From positions 1 to 42,962 of the forward strand of contig CASTMW010000002.1 in assembly GCA_949450265.1 (NCBI GenBank): a stretch of DNA of 42,962 nt, given 5' to 3'. The notes beneath the pieces were generated by a model that was not told the origin of the DNA, did not search any database, and saw nothing but the letters and a program-made list of their open reading frames with translations. The stretch comes from an uncultured Eggerthellaceae bacterium (GTDB lineage Bacteria; Actinomycetota; Coriobacteriia; Coriobacteriales; Eggerthellaceae). This document shows positions 24,094-32,228 of this stretch, piece after piece. The translations under genes and the position numbers were made by a program. The first letter of the stretch is position 1; each line of letters opens with the position of its first letter.

Positions 24094-24920
24094 CTTGAAG
24101 CGCGGCCCGTGCGGGTGGCATGGGCCGCATACATCACCAGGCCCACGATGGCCCCACCCACGATGTTGCCCAGCGTGACCGGTATCAGGTTCGCCACCAC
24201 GAAGGTGCCCCAATCCAGCACCGCCGTGTTGATGCCCGCCGACACGATCAGCTCGCCATACGCGGGCACCATGTTCACGAAGATGCCCGCCGGAACATAG
24301 TACATGTTGGCGATGCAGTGCTCGAAGCCCGCCACCACGAACCCGAAGATAGGGAAGAGCACGCCAAGTATCTTTCCCGCCGTGTCGTGGGCGGTGTTGC
24401 CCAGGTAGATGGCCACACACACCATAAGGTTGCAAAAGATGCCCAGCACGAACGCATTGCCCCACGGCAGGCTGCATTTGGCCGCCGCCACCTTCGCCGT
24501 GTAGATGGCAAGCGTGCCGCCACCGATGTCCAGCTGACCGAAGAACGCCATGAGCGCCGCCAGCCCCACCGCACCGATGAAGTTCCCCACATACACGATG
24601 CCCCAGTTGCGCAACAGAAGGCCCCAGGTGATGTCGCCGCTGATGGCAGCGGTCACCATGAGCGCGTTGCCTGTGAACAGCTCGGTGCCCAAGAGAACGA
24701 TCATGATTAGCCCGATGGGGAATACCGCGCCCGTCACAAGGCGCGCCAGACCGGTCTCGGGAATGCCCTGGGCGGCAGTGGAGGATGCCACGGCCCCCAA
24801 CCCCACCAGCACACCGGCTAAGATGGCCAGCACGAACAGGCGCCAGGCAGGCGATTCGGCTTTGCCCACCGCTGCCTTCAAATAGTTATCGGTGATCTCA
24901 CGCGGTGAATAGATGGGCAT
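24090..24920 (-). CDS. focA: Formate/nitrite family channel (FocA-like)
   Basis: A 276-aa integral membrane protein with six predicted helices of the formate-nitrite transporter fold. Family signatures are LGTELFTGNALMV in the second repeat half and the pore His region GFEHCIANMYYVP. AAGGAGAG precedes the ATG. It lies 48 nt after folD in an operon that begins with formate-tetrahydrofolate ligase, which favours formate over nitrite as substrate. It may act in import or export. Confidence 0.9.
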   Translation of the reverse strand: MPIYSPREITDNYLKAAVGKAESPAWRLFVLAILAGVLVGLGAVASSTAAQGIPETGLARLVTGAVFPIGLIMIVLLGTELFTGNALMVTAAISGDITWGLLLRNWGIVYVGNFIGAVGLAALMAFFGQLDIGGGTLAIYTAKVAAAKCSLPWGNAFVLGIFCNLMVCVAIYLGNTAHDTAGKILGVLFPIFGFVVAGFEHCIANMYYVPAGIFVNMVPAYGELIVSAGINTAVLDWGTFVVANLIPVTLGNIVGGAIVGLVMYAAHATRTGRASS

Positions 24921-24968
24921 GCGCTCTCCTTCGATCGGGTCCGGGCGTGGCGCCTTGGGTCGACATCA

Positions 24969-25820
24969 TCAGCGTTCGCGGGCTTCGGCCGCCTGCACCA
25001 CATGCTGCAACAGCACGGCCGTGGTCACAGCACCCAAGCCGCCCGGCACCGGCGTGATGCCCTCGACGATGGGCTCGACCGCAACGAAGTCCACATCGCC
25101 GCAAAACACACCATCGGCATCGGTGTTCGTGCCAACGTCCAGCACCACCTGTCCCGCGCTAAAGCACGAGGCGCCAAACGCACGGGCGTTGCCAGTGGCG
25201 CACACCACGATATCGGCAGCGCGCATGATGGCCTCCAAGTCAGCCGTGCTCGAATGGCACAGCGTCACCGTGGCATCGCGTGCCAAGAGCAGCATGGATG
25301 CGGGCTTGCCGACCACTAGGCTGCGCCCCACCACCACAACATGCTTCCCGCGCACCTCGATGCCATGGAAGTCGAGCATCTTCAAGCAGCCTTCCGCCGT
25401 GCAGGGCGCGAACCCTTCGGGCAGCCCCATGAACACGCCCGCCAACGATGTGGCACCCACGCCATCAACATCCTTGTGGGGGCTGATCATATTGCACGCC
25501 GTCAGCTCATCAAGGGAGGATGGCAGCGGGCGGAACATCAGGCATCCATGGATGCGCGCATCCACGTTGATGCCCTCGATGTCGGCATACAAGGCCAACC
25601 GGTTCACGTCCGCAGGCAGCTCGTGCACGTCCACCGCGATGCCCACCGTTTCGGCGCGCTTGAGTACCGTGCGCTCGTAGGCGGCATTCGCCGGATCGTC
25701 TCCCACGCGGATGATGGCCAAGCGCGGATGCACCTTCTGCTTCCGAAGCGCTTCCACCCGCTCGGACAGCTCGCCATAGATGGCCTCCGCCACCGGCCCT
25801 CCCAGCAACTGCTGCGCCAT
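24969..25820 (-). CDS. folD: Methylene-tetrahydrofolate dehydrogenase, FolD family, with altered cyclohydrolase site
   Basis: A 283-aa FolD homologue. The nucleotide-binding segment VVVGRSLVVGKPASMLL and the C-terminal EGITPVPGGLGAVTTAVL are intact, and KDVDG keeps its aspartate. The active-site Tyr48 is present, but the position of the catalytic lysine (Tyr-x3-Lys; Lys54 in Escherichia coli) is Val52, with a Lys two residues later. The Gln of VQLPLP (Gln98 in E. coli) is Phe96. This pattern suggests a dehydrogenase with weak or no cyclohydrolase activity. The start at 25820 overlaps the fchA stop by one base (TGATG). Confidence 0.9.
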   Translation of the reverse strand: MAQQLLGGPVAEAIYGELSERVEALRKQKVHPRLAIIRVGDDPANAAYERTVLKRAETVGIAVDVHELPADVNRLALYADIEGINVDARIHGCLMFRPLPSSLDELTACNMISPHKDVDGVGATSLAGVFMGLPEGFAPCTAEGCLKMLDFHGIEVRGKHVVVVGRSLVVGKPASMLLLARDATVTLCHSSTADLEAIMRAADIVVCATGNARAFGASCFSAGQVVLDVGTNTDADGVFCGDVDFVAVEPIVEGITPVPGGLGAVTTAVLLQHVVQAAEARER

Positions 25821-26443
25821 CAGCTTCCCGCCTTCACGTTCTCGATTACGTACTGATATATCTCGTCTGCCAGGCGCGCCGTACGCGCGATCATCTCGTC
25901 GGCTTGGCTGACGTAGTGCACCGCCAGCACCTGATCGGTCATCCATCCGGCATTCACGTACACGTTCAACGCCGCACCTTGCACGGCCGCCTTCACGAAC
26001 ACCGCCGCCGCGCCCGCATCGGCAAGCGCCATACGGCTACCGTCGCGCGTCATGGCCTTGCACACCTCCAACACCTGCGCGCATTCGTGCATGATGTCCA
26101 GTGGCACGTCGCACCCCTGGGCCAGCGCCGACTGGAGGGCCAGGTCCTTCGCCGCTATTTGCTCGGGCGTATCCGATGGCATCTTGAACGCGGCCGAAAT
26201 GGGGGCGAAGGCGCGCGCGTCCAGCTCGATCAGGTGCAGCAGCCGTTCGCGCTGACCGCTCAGCTGCTCCACCAGCTGTCGCATCTCGTCGTGCACGTCA
26301 GCGTACTTCGCATTGTTCGCCGTCAGGTTGCCCACCATGGATGCCAACGCCGATGCCAACGCACCCACGCACGCGCTGGCGCCACCGCCGCCGGGTGTCG
26401 GGCTGGCACTGGCTAGCCGATCGATGAAAGCCGCGTCTAGCAT
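25820..26443 (-). CDS. fchA: Cyclodeaminase/cyclohydrolase family protein, probable methenyl-THF cyclohydrolase
   Basis: A 207-aa, all-helical protein of the PF04961 family (formimino-THF cyclodeaminase / FchA). The N-terminal folate-binding motif ASPTPGGGGASA is clear, and the helical body has the typical LIELDARAF segment. Members either hydrolyse 5,10-methenyl-THF or deaminate formimino-THF. Its place between fhs and a folD lacking key cyclohydrolase residues favours the first role. GAGGTG precedes the ATG at 26443, which overlaps the upstream gene by 7 nt. No histidine-degradation gene is nearby. Confidence 0.85.
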   Translation of the reverse strand: MLDAAFIDRLASASPTPGGGGASACVGALASALASMVGNLTANNAKYADVHDEMRQLVEQLSGQRERLLHLIELDARAFAPISAAFKMPSDTPEQIAAKDLALQSALAQGCDVPLDIMHECAQVLEVCKAMTRDGSRMALADAGAAAVFVKAAVQGAALNVYVNAGWMTDQVLAVHYVSQADEMIARTARLADEIYQYVIENVKAGS

Positions 26444-26928
26444 GGCACCTCGCATTCCGCAGACGCCCGCGCGTCTGCTTGGTCGCGCACGTCCGTGCAT
26501 CCTTCGACGAAATGCGCGTGCATGTCCACCAGGAGCAGATCGGCATCGTCATGCACGTGGATAGTGGGGTTCGCAGCCAACAGGTCCATACGGGCCACCT
26601 TGCAATGATGCAGCTTGCACACCTGCGCGCGCGCCGGCCACACCATGCACGATCCGTCCTCGGCCTGCAAGCAGCAGCGCTCTCCACCGCGATCGACGGG
26701 CGCGATATCGTTCTCCAACAAGAAGCTATGGATGCGCAGCACCTCTTCGCGCGTCATGGCCAGCACGTTGATGCGACAGCACGTGCCACATTGCGCGCAT
26801 TCGGGAAAGCTGTTCTCGCGATCGAAGCGCACGATAGGTGCATTGGCTGCCTTACGCGTGCGCACGAACGACGCGCGCGCCGCGGCCATGGCTGCCATCA
26901 TGTTCTCCGGTTTGCGGAAGGTAGCCAT
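26437..26928 (-). CDS. YkgJ-type cysteine-cluster protein
   Basis: A 163-aa soluble protein of the zinc/iron-chelating YkgJ type. Cysteines are at 44, 47, 50, 51, 85, 86, 94, 104 and 109, in the pattern CAQCGTCCRI ... CCLQAEDGSCMVW ... CKLHHCK. The family is thought to bind Zn or an Fe-S cluster; its role is unknown. The start codon directly abuts the fhs stop (TAGATG), and the 3' end overlaps fchA, so it is firmly part of the formate operon and may serve metal supply or assembly of a C1 enzyme. Confidence 0.82.
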   Translation of the reverse strand: MATFRKPENMMAAMAAARASFVRTRKAANAPIVRFDRENSFPECAQCGTCCRINVLAMTREEVLRIHSFLLENDIAPVDRGGERCCLQAEDGSCMVWPARAQVCKLHHCKVARMDLLAANPTIHVHDDADLLLVDMHAHFVEGCTDVRDQADARASAECEVPC

Positions 26929-28617
26929 CTAAAACAGACCTGAGATCACGCCGTTCTCGTCCACGTCTATCTTAAACGCAACCGGTGATTTATTCAGACC
27001 GGGCATGGTCATGATGTCCCCCGTGAGCGCCACCACGAACCCAGCGCCCGCGCTGACCTTCACCTGGCGCACCGTTACCGTGAAGCCCTCCGGTGCCCCC
27101 AGCTTGGCAGCATCGTCGCTGAACGAGTACTGGGTCTTGGCCATGCACACCGGCATATGCCCGAACCCCAGCGCTTCAAGGCGCGCGATGTCAGCCAGCG
27201 CCGCTGGTTCGAAAGCCACATCAACTCCGTGATAGATGCGGCAGACGATGGCGCGGATCTTCTCGGCGATGGATAGGTCGTCCTCATAGGCGAACTGGAA
27301 CGTGGATCGGCTGCGACCCTCAGCATCTCCCTGCTCGCACAGGCGCACCACCTCGTCCGCCAACGCCAGGCCGCCCTGACCGCCGCGCGCCCACACCTCG
27401 GACAGCGCCACGTTCACGCCCAACTCCCGGCATTTCTCTTCCACGAGCGCCAGTTCAGCAGGCGTGTCTGTGGGGAAAGCGTTGATGGCCACCACGCAAG
27501 GCAGGTGGTACACATCGGTGATGTTGCTGACGTGCTGCAGCAGATTCGGCAGCCCCGCCGCCAGCGCTTCCAGGTTCTCTTGGTTCAGGTTCTCCTTGGC
27601 AACGCCGCCGTGGTTCTTCAATGCGCGCACCGTGGCCACCACTACCACCGCATCGGGCGCGAGGTCAGCCAGACGGCACTTGATGTCCAGGAACTTTTCA
27701 GCACCCAGATCGGCGCCGAAGCCTGCTTCGGTGATGCAGTAATCACCCAGCGCCAGCGCCATGCGCGTGGCCATGATGGAGTTGCAGCCATGTGCGATGT
27801 GGGCGAACGGGCCGCCATGTACGAACGCGGGCGTGCCCTCCAGCGTCTGCACCAGGTTCGGCTTGAGCGCGTCCTTCAGCAGCGCGGTCATGGCGCCTTC
27901 TGCATGCAGGTCATGCGCGGTGACCGGCTTATCGTCGTAGGTGTAGCCCACCACGATGCGGCCCAGGCGCTCCTTCAGATCAGCGATGGAGGTGGCCAGG
28001 CAGAAGATGGCCATCACCTCGCTGGCTACTGTGATGTCGAAGCCATCTTCACGCGGCACGCCGTTCTTGGTGCCGCCCAAACCGTCCACGATGAAGCGCA
28101 GCTGGCGGTCGTTCATGTCCACCACGCGCTTCCACGTGATCTTGCGCACGTCGATGTTCAGCTCGTTGCCGTTCTGGATGTGAGCATCCAGCAGCGCAGC
28201 CAGCAGGTTGTTCGCCGCTCCGATAGCATGGAAGTCGCCGGTGAAGTGCAGGTTGATGTCCTCCATGGGGACCACCTGCGCATAGCCGCCGCCCGCGGCA
28301 CCGCCCTTGATGCCGAACACCGGCCCCAGCGACGGCTCGCGCAGCGCCACGACCACGTTCTTGCCGCGCTCGGACAGCGCGTCGGCCAAACCCACCGTGG
28401 TGGTGGTCTTGCCCTCGCCCGCGGGCGTCGGGTTGATAGCCGTCACCAGCACCAGCTTGCCGGGCGCATGGTCCTCTTCGCGAAGGAGGTTGTAGTCGAC
28501 CTTCGCTTTGTAGTTGCCGTACAGCTCCAGATACTTGTCATCAACGCCGCACGTCTGGGCGATGTCGGTTATCCGCTTGGGGGTGGCCGCTTGCGCGATC
28601 TCGATGTCGGTCAGCAT
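26929..28617 (-). CDS. fhs: Formate-tetrahydrofolate ligase
   Basis: Makes 10-formyl-THF from formate, THF and ATP; reversible in some anaerobes, where it can yield ATP. The 562-aa protein has the P-loop TPAGEGKTTTTVGL near residue 65, the REPSLGPVFGIKGGAAGGGYAQVVPMED family signature region, and GAEKFLDIKCR. AGAAGGAGG precedes the ATG. TAGAAT at 28652-28647 is a possible -10 box, placed just after the terminator of the upstream response regulator. It is the first gene of fhs-ykgJ-fchA-folD-focA. Confidence 0.97.
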   Translation of the reverse strand: MLTDIEIAQAATPKRITDIAQTCGVDDKYLELYGNYKAKVDYNLLREEDHAPGKLVLVTAINPTPAGEGKTTTTVGLADALSERGKNVVVALREPSLGPVFGIKGGAAGGGYAQVVPMEDINLHFTGDFHAIGAANNLLAALLDAHIQNGNELNIDVRKITWKRVVDMNDRQLRFIVDGLGGTKNGVPREDGFDITVASEVMAIFCLATSIADLKERLGRIVVGYTYDDKPVTAHDLHAEGAMTALLKDALKPNLVQTLEGTPAFVHGGPFAHIAHGCNSIMATRMALALGDYCITEAGFGADLGAEKFLDIKCRLADLAPDAVVVVATVRALKNHGGVAKENLNQENLEALAAGLPNLLQHVSNITDVYHLPCVVAINAFPTDTPAELALVEEKCRELGVNVALSEVWARGGQGGLALADEVVRLCEQGDAEGRSRSTFQFAYEDDLSIAEKIRAIVCRIYHGVDVAFEPAALADIARLEALGFGHMPVCMAKTQYSFSDDAAKLGAPEGFTVTVRQVKVSAGAGFVVALTGDIMTMPGLNKSPVAFKIDVDENGVISGLF

Positions 28618-28661
28618 GATGCCTCCTTCTGCTCACGTATGCGACGATTCTAAACAATGAA

Positions 28662-28685
28662 GACGCCGCGCAGATGCGCGGCGTC
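28662..28685 (-). terminator. Terminator of the response regulator gene
   Basis: A perfect 10-bp stem (GACGCCGCGC with GCGCGGCGTC) around a 4-nt loop is followed on the minus strand by TTCATTGTTTAG. It separates the regulator from the fhs operon. Confidence 0.8.
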
Positions 28686-28713
28686 GGATCCATACGATAT
28701 ACGGCACGATGCG

Positions 28714-29418
28714 TCAGTCGTTGACCACTTTGAACCGATAGCCATACCCGCGCACCGTTTCCACCAGACCCGCATCGTACCCGGCATCGGATATCTTGTC
28801 GCGCAGGCGCTTGATATGCGTGTCCACCGTTTTGGTCTCGGTCAGGTATTCCCAGCCCCACGCGTCGCGCAGCAGGTCTTCGCGGCTGACCACCTTACCC
28901 GCATTCTTCATCAGCGATGCCAGCAGCTCGAATTCGCGCGGCGTCAGGTCTATCTCACCGATGGAGCCGGTGGCGGTATGCGCATCCTCGTCCAGCGTGA
29001 TGCCGCTGACGACCACCTGGTTGTGAGCGCCGCCCACATCCCCCGCGCCGCGACGCAGCAGCGCTCGCACACGAGCCACCAACTCGCGCACGCCGAAGGG
29101 TTTGCTCAGGTAATCATCGCCGCCGATCTCCAGGCCCACCACCTTGTCCAACTCGGTGTCACGCGCAGAGAGGAACAGTACGGGCGCTGCGGTGTTCGTA
29201 CGCAGGCGGCGGCACAGTTCGTAGCCGTCGATGCCCGGCAGCATGATGTCAAGGATGTACAGGTCGTATTCCGCTTGAGATGCGAGCGCCAACGCATCTT
29301 CGCCATTCTTCGCGATATCGACCGAATACCCTTCAGTCTTCAGCGCGTAACCCACGAAATCGGTGATGGTAGCTTCGTCGTCTACAACGAGAATGCGGCT
29401 GGCGGTTTCGCTCATCAT
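28714..29418 (-). CDS. OmpR/PhoB-family response regulator
   Basis: A two-domain transcription regulator of 234 aa. The receiver domain (about residues 8-120) has the acidic pocket DD at 13-14, the phosphoacceptor Asp57 in ILDIMLPG and the conserved Lys in YLSKPFG. The C-terminal winged-helix DNA-binding domain (about 135-232) has LTPREFELL, TKTVDTHIKRLRDKI and RGYGYRF. AAGGGG precedes tandem ATGs (29418, 29415). No histidine kinase gene is adjacent, so it is an orphan within this window. Confidence 0.94.
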   Translation of the reverse strand: MMSETASRILVVDDEATITDFVGYALKTEGYSVDIAKNGEDALALASQAEYDLYILDIMLPGIDGYELCRRLRTNTAAPVLFLSARDTELDKVVGLEIGGDDYLSKPFGVRELVARVRALLRRGAGDVGGAHNQVVVSGITLDEDAHTATGSIGEIDLTPREFELLASLMKNAGKVVSREDLLRDAWGWEYLTETKTVDTHIKRLRDKISDAGYDAGLVETVRGYGYRFKVVND

Positions 29419-29537
29419 TGGCCCCTTAATCCACTGTTCGGTGCGAACCCTTCCAGGATCGCACACCTTCGCCATACTGTAATATTAGCGGATAAGCGAA
29501 ATAAATGCACTGAGACGATGAGAGGAACGGGCTGCCC

Positions 29538-30305
29538 ATGCTGCTCGCTGTGGATGTGGGGAATACGCAGACCCTGATCGGGGTCTACGCGGGAAGCGAT
29601 CTGGCAAGCATGTGGCGCATCACGACCGACCGCGCGCGCACCGCCGATGAGATACGGGTGAACCTGATCCCGTTGTTCGAGAGCGCCGGACTGCAACTGC
29701 GCAGCATCCACCGCGCCGCGCTGTCGTCGGTGGTGCCGCAGCTGACCGAGACGTGGTGCCGCGCGCTGCGCGATGCAGCTGGCGTTGACATGGTGGTCTG
29801 CAGTGCGCGCACCGCTGGCGACCTGTTCCGCACGGACTACCCCAACCCAGATGAGATCGGCGCGGACCGCGTGGCCGATTCGGTGGCGATGCGAGCGCTG
29901 TACGGCGCGCCGTGCGTGGTGGTGGACTTCGGCACCGCCACCAACATTGAGGTGATCGATGCGGAAGGCCGCTTCATCGGCGGCATCATCGCGCCAGGCT
30001 TGCAGACCTCGGCACAAACGCTGTTCAACAATGCCTCGAAGCTGCCCGCCGTTACTCTGCATGCGCCTGCGCAGGTGATCGGTACCAATACGGTGGAGGC
30101 CATGCAGGCGGGCATCGTGCTTGGCGAGGTGGATCGCGTAGACGGCTTGCTGCGGCGCGTATTCGACCAGCTGAGCTACGAGGCACCGGTGGTGGCCACA
30201 GGTGGGCTAGCACCACTGATCGCCCATCACTCGAAGCTGATCGACCACGTGAACCCCAACCTGACGCTGGAAGGGCTGCGCTTGATCGTGGAAGCGCGTG
30301 GCTAA
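29538..30305 (+). CDS. coaX: Type III pantothenate kinase
   Basis: The first step of coenzyme A synthesis, by the CoaX family of the ASKHA fold. The 255-aa protein has the phosphate loop DVGNTQT at the N-terminus, the pantothenate-site GADRVADSVA, VVDFGTATNIEVID, and GGLAPLIA near the end. AGAGGAAC precedes the ATG. TAATAT at 29480-29485 is a possible -10 box in the gap shared with the divergent response regulator gene. Confidence 0.95.
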   Translation: MLLAVDVGNTQTLIGVYAGSDLASMWRITTDRARTADEIRVNLIPLFESAGLQLRSIHRAALSSVVPQLTETWCRALRDAAGVDMVVCSARTAGDLFRTDYPNPDEIGADRVADSVAMRALYGAPCVVVDFGTATNIEVIDAEGRFIGGIIAPGLQTSAQTLFNNASKLPAVTLHAPAQVIGTNTVEAMQAGIVLGEVDRVDGLLRRVFDQLSYEAPVVATGGLAPLIAHHSKLIDHVNPNLTLEGLRLIVEARG

Positions 30306-30358
30306 GCGGCCCCGCGAACGCCTAACGATCGCTCACGCATCAGGCAGCCCGCACCTGC

Positions 30359-30889
30359 TCAGCGGTCGCGCAGCTCCTTCAGCTTCGCCAGCACCTCGGG
30401 ACTGACGCGATCGGCGATGGTGTTCTTGCGCGCAATGCGCGGCGTTTCATCGGCCACCGCGCTTTCGATGGTGGCTTCCACTTCCCGACAGAACCCCTCG
30501 GCGCTCATGCGGTCAACCCCGTCGCCGAACACGGTGTCCTGAATGGTGGAATCCGACGTGACCACCAGCGTTTCCACATTGCGCTCGCGCGCGTCGTGAG
30601 CCAACTTCTCGATGATGCGGTCGGCGATCTGGCCCGCAGGCGAGAACATGATGCGCACGCCGCCCACCGTTTCCACCTCGCCGCGCGAATGCTCGTTGTC
30701 CTTGCCGTCGAACACGATGATGGCCTGCGTGTCGCGCCCGGCGTAGTCGATCACATCGTTGAGCAGCCGCTCGCGCGCCACGTTGAACGTGTCGTCGGTG
30801 TAATCGGGCAGCGTGATGCGCGCGTACCGGCTCCCCGAGCGCAGCACGTTGTACCCGTCAACGATCAGCAGTCTTTTTCGTGTCTTCAT
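30359..30889 (-). CDS. yacP: NYN-domain endoribonuclease, YacP/Rae1 family
   Basis: A 176-aa PIN-like (NYN) nuclease. Active-site acidic residues are seen in LLIVDGYNVL, IIVFDGKDN and VVTSDSTIQD. Bacillus subtilis YacP (Rae1) cleaves mRNA on the ribosome, and yacP next to the rRNA methylase gene yacO/rlmB is a known arrangement, matched here. The ATG at 30889 is preceded by TATAAT and 7 nt, with no Shine-Dalgarno. The frame open upstream has no sensible start. Confidence 0.88.
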   Translation of the reverse strand: MKTRKRLLIVDGYNVLRSGSRYARITLPDYTDDTFNVARERLLNDVIDYAGRDTQAIIVFDGKDNEHSRGEVETVGGVRIMFSPAGQIADRIIEKLAHDARERNVETLVVTSDSTIQDTVFGDGVDRMSAEGFCREVEATIESAVADETPRIARKNTIADRVSPEVLAKLKELRDR

Positions 30890-30896
30890 AGGAGCG

Positions 30897-30902
30897 ATTA
30901 TA
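30897..30902 (-). promoter_or_regulatory. -10 box, probable leaderless start of yacP
   Basis: A perfect TATAAT on the minus strand is separated by 7 nt (CGCTCCT) from the yacP ATG. Confidence 0.55.
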
Positions 30903-30959
30903 CGCGAGCGCGGAAGCGCAGGATGAGTGGCGCTGTGCCGCAGCCACCACAGGCGTTGG

Positions 30960-31706
30960 TCAGGAACGGTTCTGACGCAGCCATTCGTACATGAACACCG
31001 TGGATGCCTGCGCAACGTTGAGCGACGAGATGCGGCCTTCCTGGGGCAGGCTGGCGTGCATGTCGCAGGTTTCCAGCACCAAGCGCGACACGCCATCGTG
31101 CTCGCTGCCCATGACCAGCACGATGCGCCCCCGCAGGTCGGTGTCCCACAGCGTCCCTTCGGCATGCTCGGTGGCGGCCACGGCCCAGAAACCCTCTTCC
31201 TTGGTACGCTCGATGAAGCTGGCGATGTTGGACACCTGCGCGATAGGCAGATGCGCGATGGCCCCGGCAGAGCTCTTGTACGTGGCAGCGGTTACATGCG
31301 CGCTGCGCTTGTTGGGTATGACGATGCCGCTGGCGCCCACCGATTCCGCGCTGCGTGCGATGGCGCCCAAATTGCCCGCATCGGTGATATGGTCCAGCAC
31401 CACGATCAAGCCGCGACCGTACTCTTGCGCGTCTTCGACCGCCTGCGCCAGCACCTCACCCCCACCCCGATACGGAAACGGCGCCGCTTCGGCCACCACG
31501 CCCTGATGGGCATCGGTGCGCGCCAGCTCGTCCAAGCGCTTGCGCGATACCTGCTTCACCGGCACGCCGCGCTGCTCGCATTTGCGCAGGATATCCTTCA
31601 CCAGCCCGTCGCGCTGCATACCATCGGACAGCAGAACGCTGCGCAGGGGACATCCGCTGCGCAGCGCTTCGATGACGGCACGTTTTCCTTCGATATGATC
31701 AGCCAT
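30960..31706 (-). CDS. rlmB: 23S rRNA 2'-O-methyltransferase, TrmH/SpoU family
   Basis: A 248-aa SPOUT methyltransferase with an N-terminal RNA-binding domain (about residues 1-80) and the three SpoU motifs: HITDAGNLGAIARSAESVGA, VMGSEHDGVSR and SLNVAQASTVFMYEWLR. The knotted SAM-binding fold is therefore complete. Likely target is G2251 of 23S rRNA, by homology to RlmB. TATCAT lies 7 nt before the ATG. yacP follows 70 nt downstream. Confidence 0.92.
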   Translation of the reverse strand: MADHIEGKRAVIEALRSGCPLRSVLLSDGMQRDGLVKDILRKCEQRGVPVKQVSRKRLDELARTDAHQGVVAEAAPFPYRGGGEVLAQAVEDAQEYGRGLIVVLDHITDAGNLGAIARSAESVGASGIVIPNKRSAHVTAATYKSSAGAIAHLPIAQVSNIASFIERTKEEGFWAVAATEHAEGTLWDTDLRGRIVLVMGSEHDGVSRLVLETCDMHASLPQEGRISSLNVAQASTVFMYEWLRQNRS

Positions 31707-31713
31707 GCGCCCT

Positions 31714-31719
31714 ATGATA
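31714..31719 (-). promoter_or_regulatory. -10 box, probable leaderless start of rlmB
   Basis: TATCAT on the minus strand lies 7 nt (AGGGCGC) before the rlmB ATG. Confidence 0.45.
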
Positions 31720-31757
31720 CTGCATGTACCAGCGATGCAGCGGGCACAGCTGCAGCT

Positions 31758-32105
31758 TTACGCGGAGGTGTTCGCGCTGGCTTTCACCTCAGCTGCCTCT
31801 TCGGCGTGCAGCGCCTCGTCGCCGTCCACCTGGGCGGCCATGTCGGCGATGCGAGCCGCGAATTCATCGCGTTCTTCCTTGCTGAGCGAGCCCAGATAGG
31901 CGCGGATCACGTCATCGCGCACCTGCGCCGTGTTCTCATGCGCCTGATGCTGCAAGTCAGTGGCGATCTCCTTGCCCTGATCGACGGTGATCTGGCCCTT
32001 CGCGACCAGCTGGTCCACGATCTCCTTCGACTTCTCTGCGCCGATGGCCAGCGCGCCTACACCTGCCAGGAAGATATCGCGGAAGGGATCGGTCATATTC
32101 GCCAT
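31758..32105 (-). CDS. Small phasin-like helical protein
   Basis: A 115-aa, highly charged, all-helical protein starting MANMTDPFRDIFLAGVGAL, followed by SKEIVDQLVAKGQITVDQGKEI. The pattern, a short hydrophobic start and then amphipathic helices, resembles the phasin / polyhydroxyalkanoate granule-associated family, which is also found in organisms without PHA. No PHA synthase is in the window, so granule binding is only a possibility. TAAGGAGCGCATC precedes the ATG at 32105. Confidence 0.7.
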   Translation of the reverse strand: MANMTDPFRDIFLAGVGALAIGAEKSKEIVDQLVAKGQITVDQGKEIATDLQHQAHENTAQVRDDVIRAYLGSLSKEERDEFAARIADMAAQVDGDEALHAEEAAEVKASANTSA

Positions 32106-32228
32106 GATGCGCTCCTTAGCTTCGAACGTTGCCTCTGACATCCATGATGCGCCAATGGACCGCCGAAGCACACTGCGGCACTATGTTGTTACATAAATGT
32201 TGGGGGCATGCAGGGTCGCCCAAGGAAG

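Noticed and set aside
25820..26443. Histidine-degradation formimino-THF cyclodeaminase
   Set aside because: Possible by family, but no hut or glutamate formiminotransferase gene is nearby, while fhs and an altered folD flank it. Kept as the less likely alternative.
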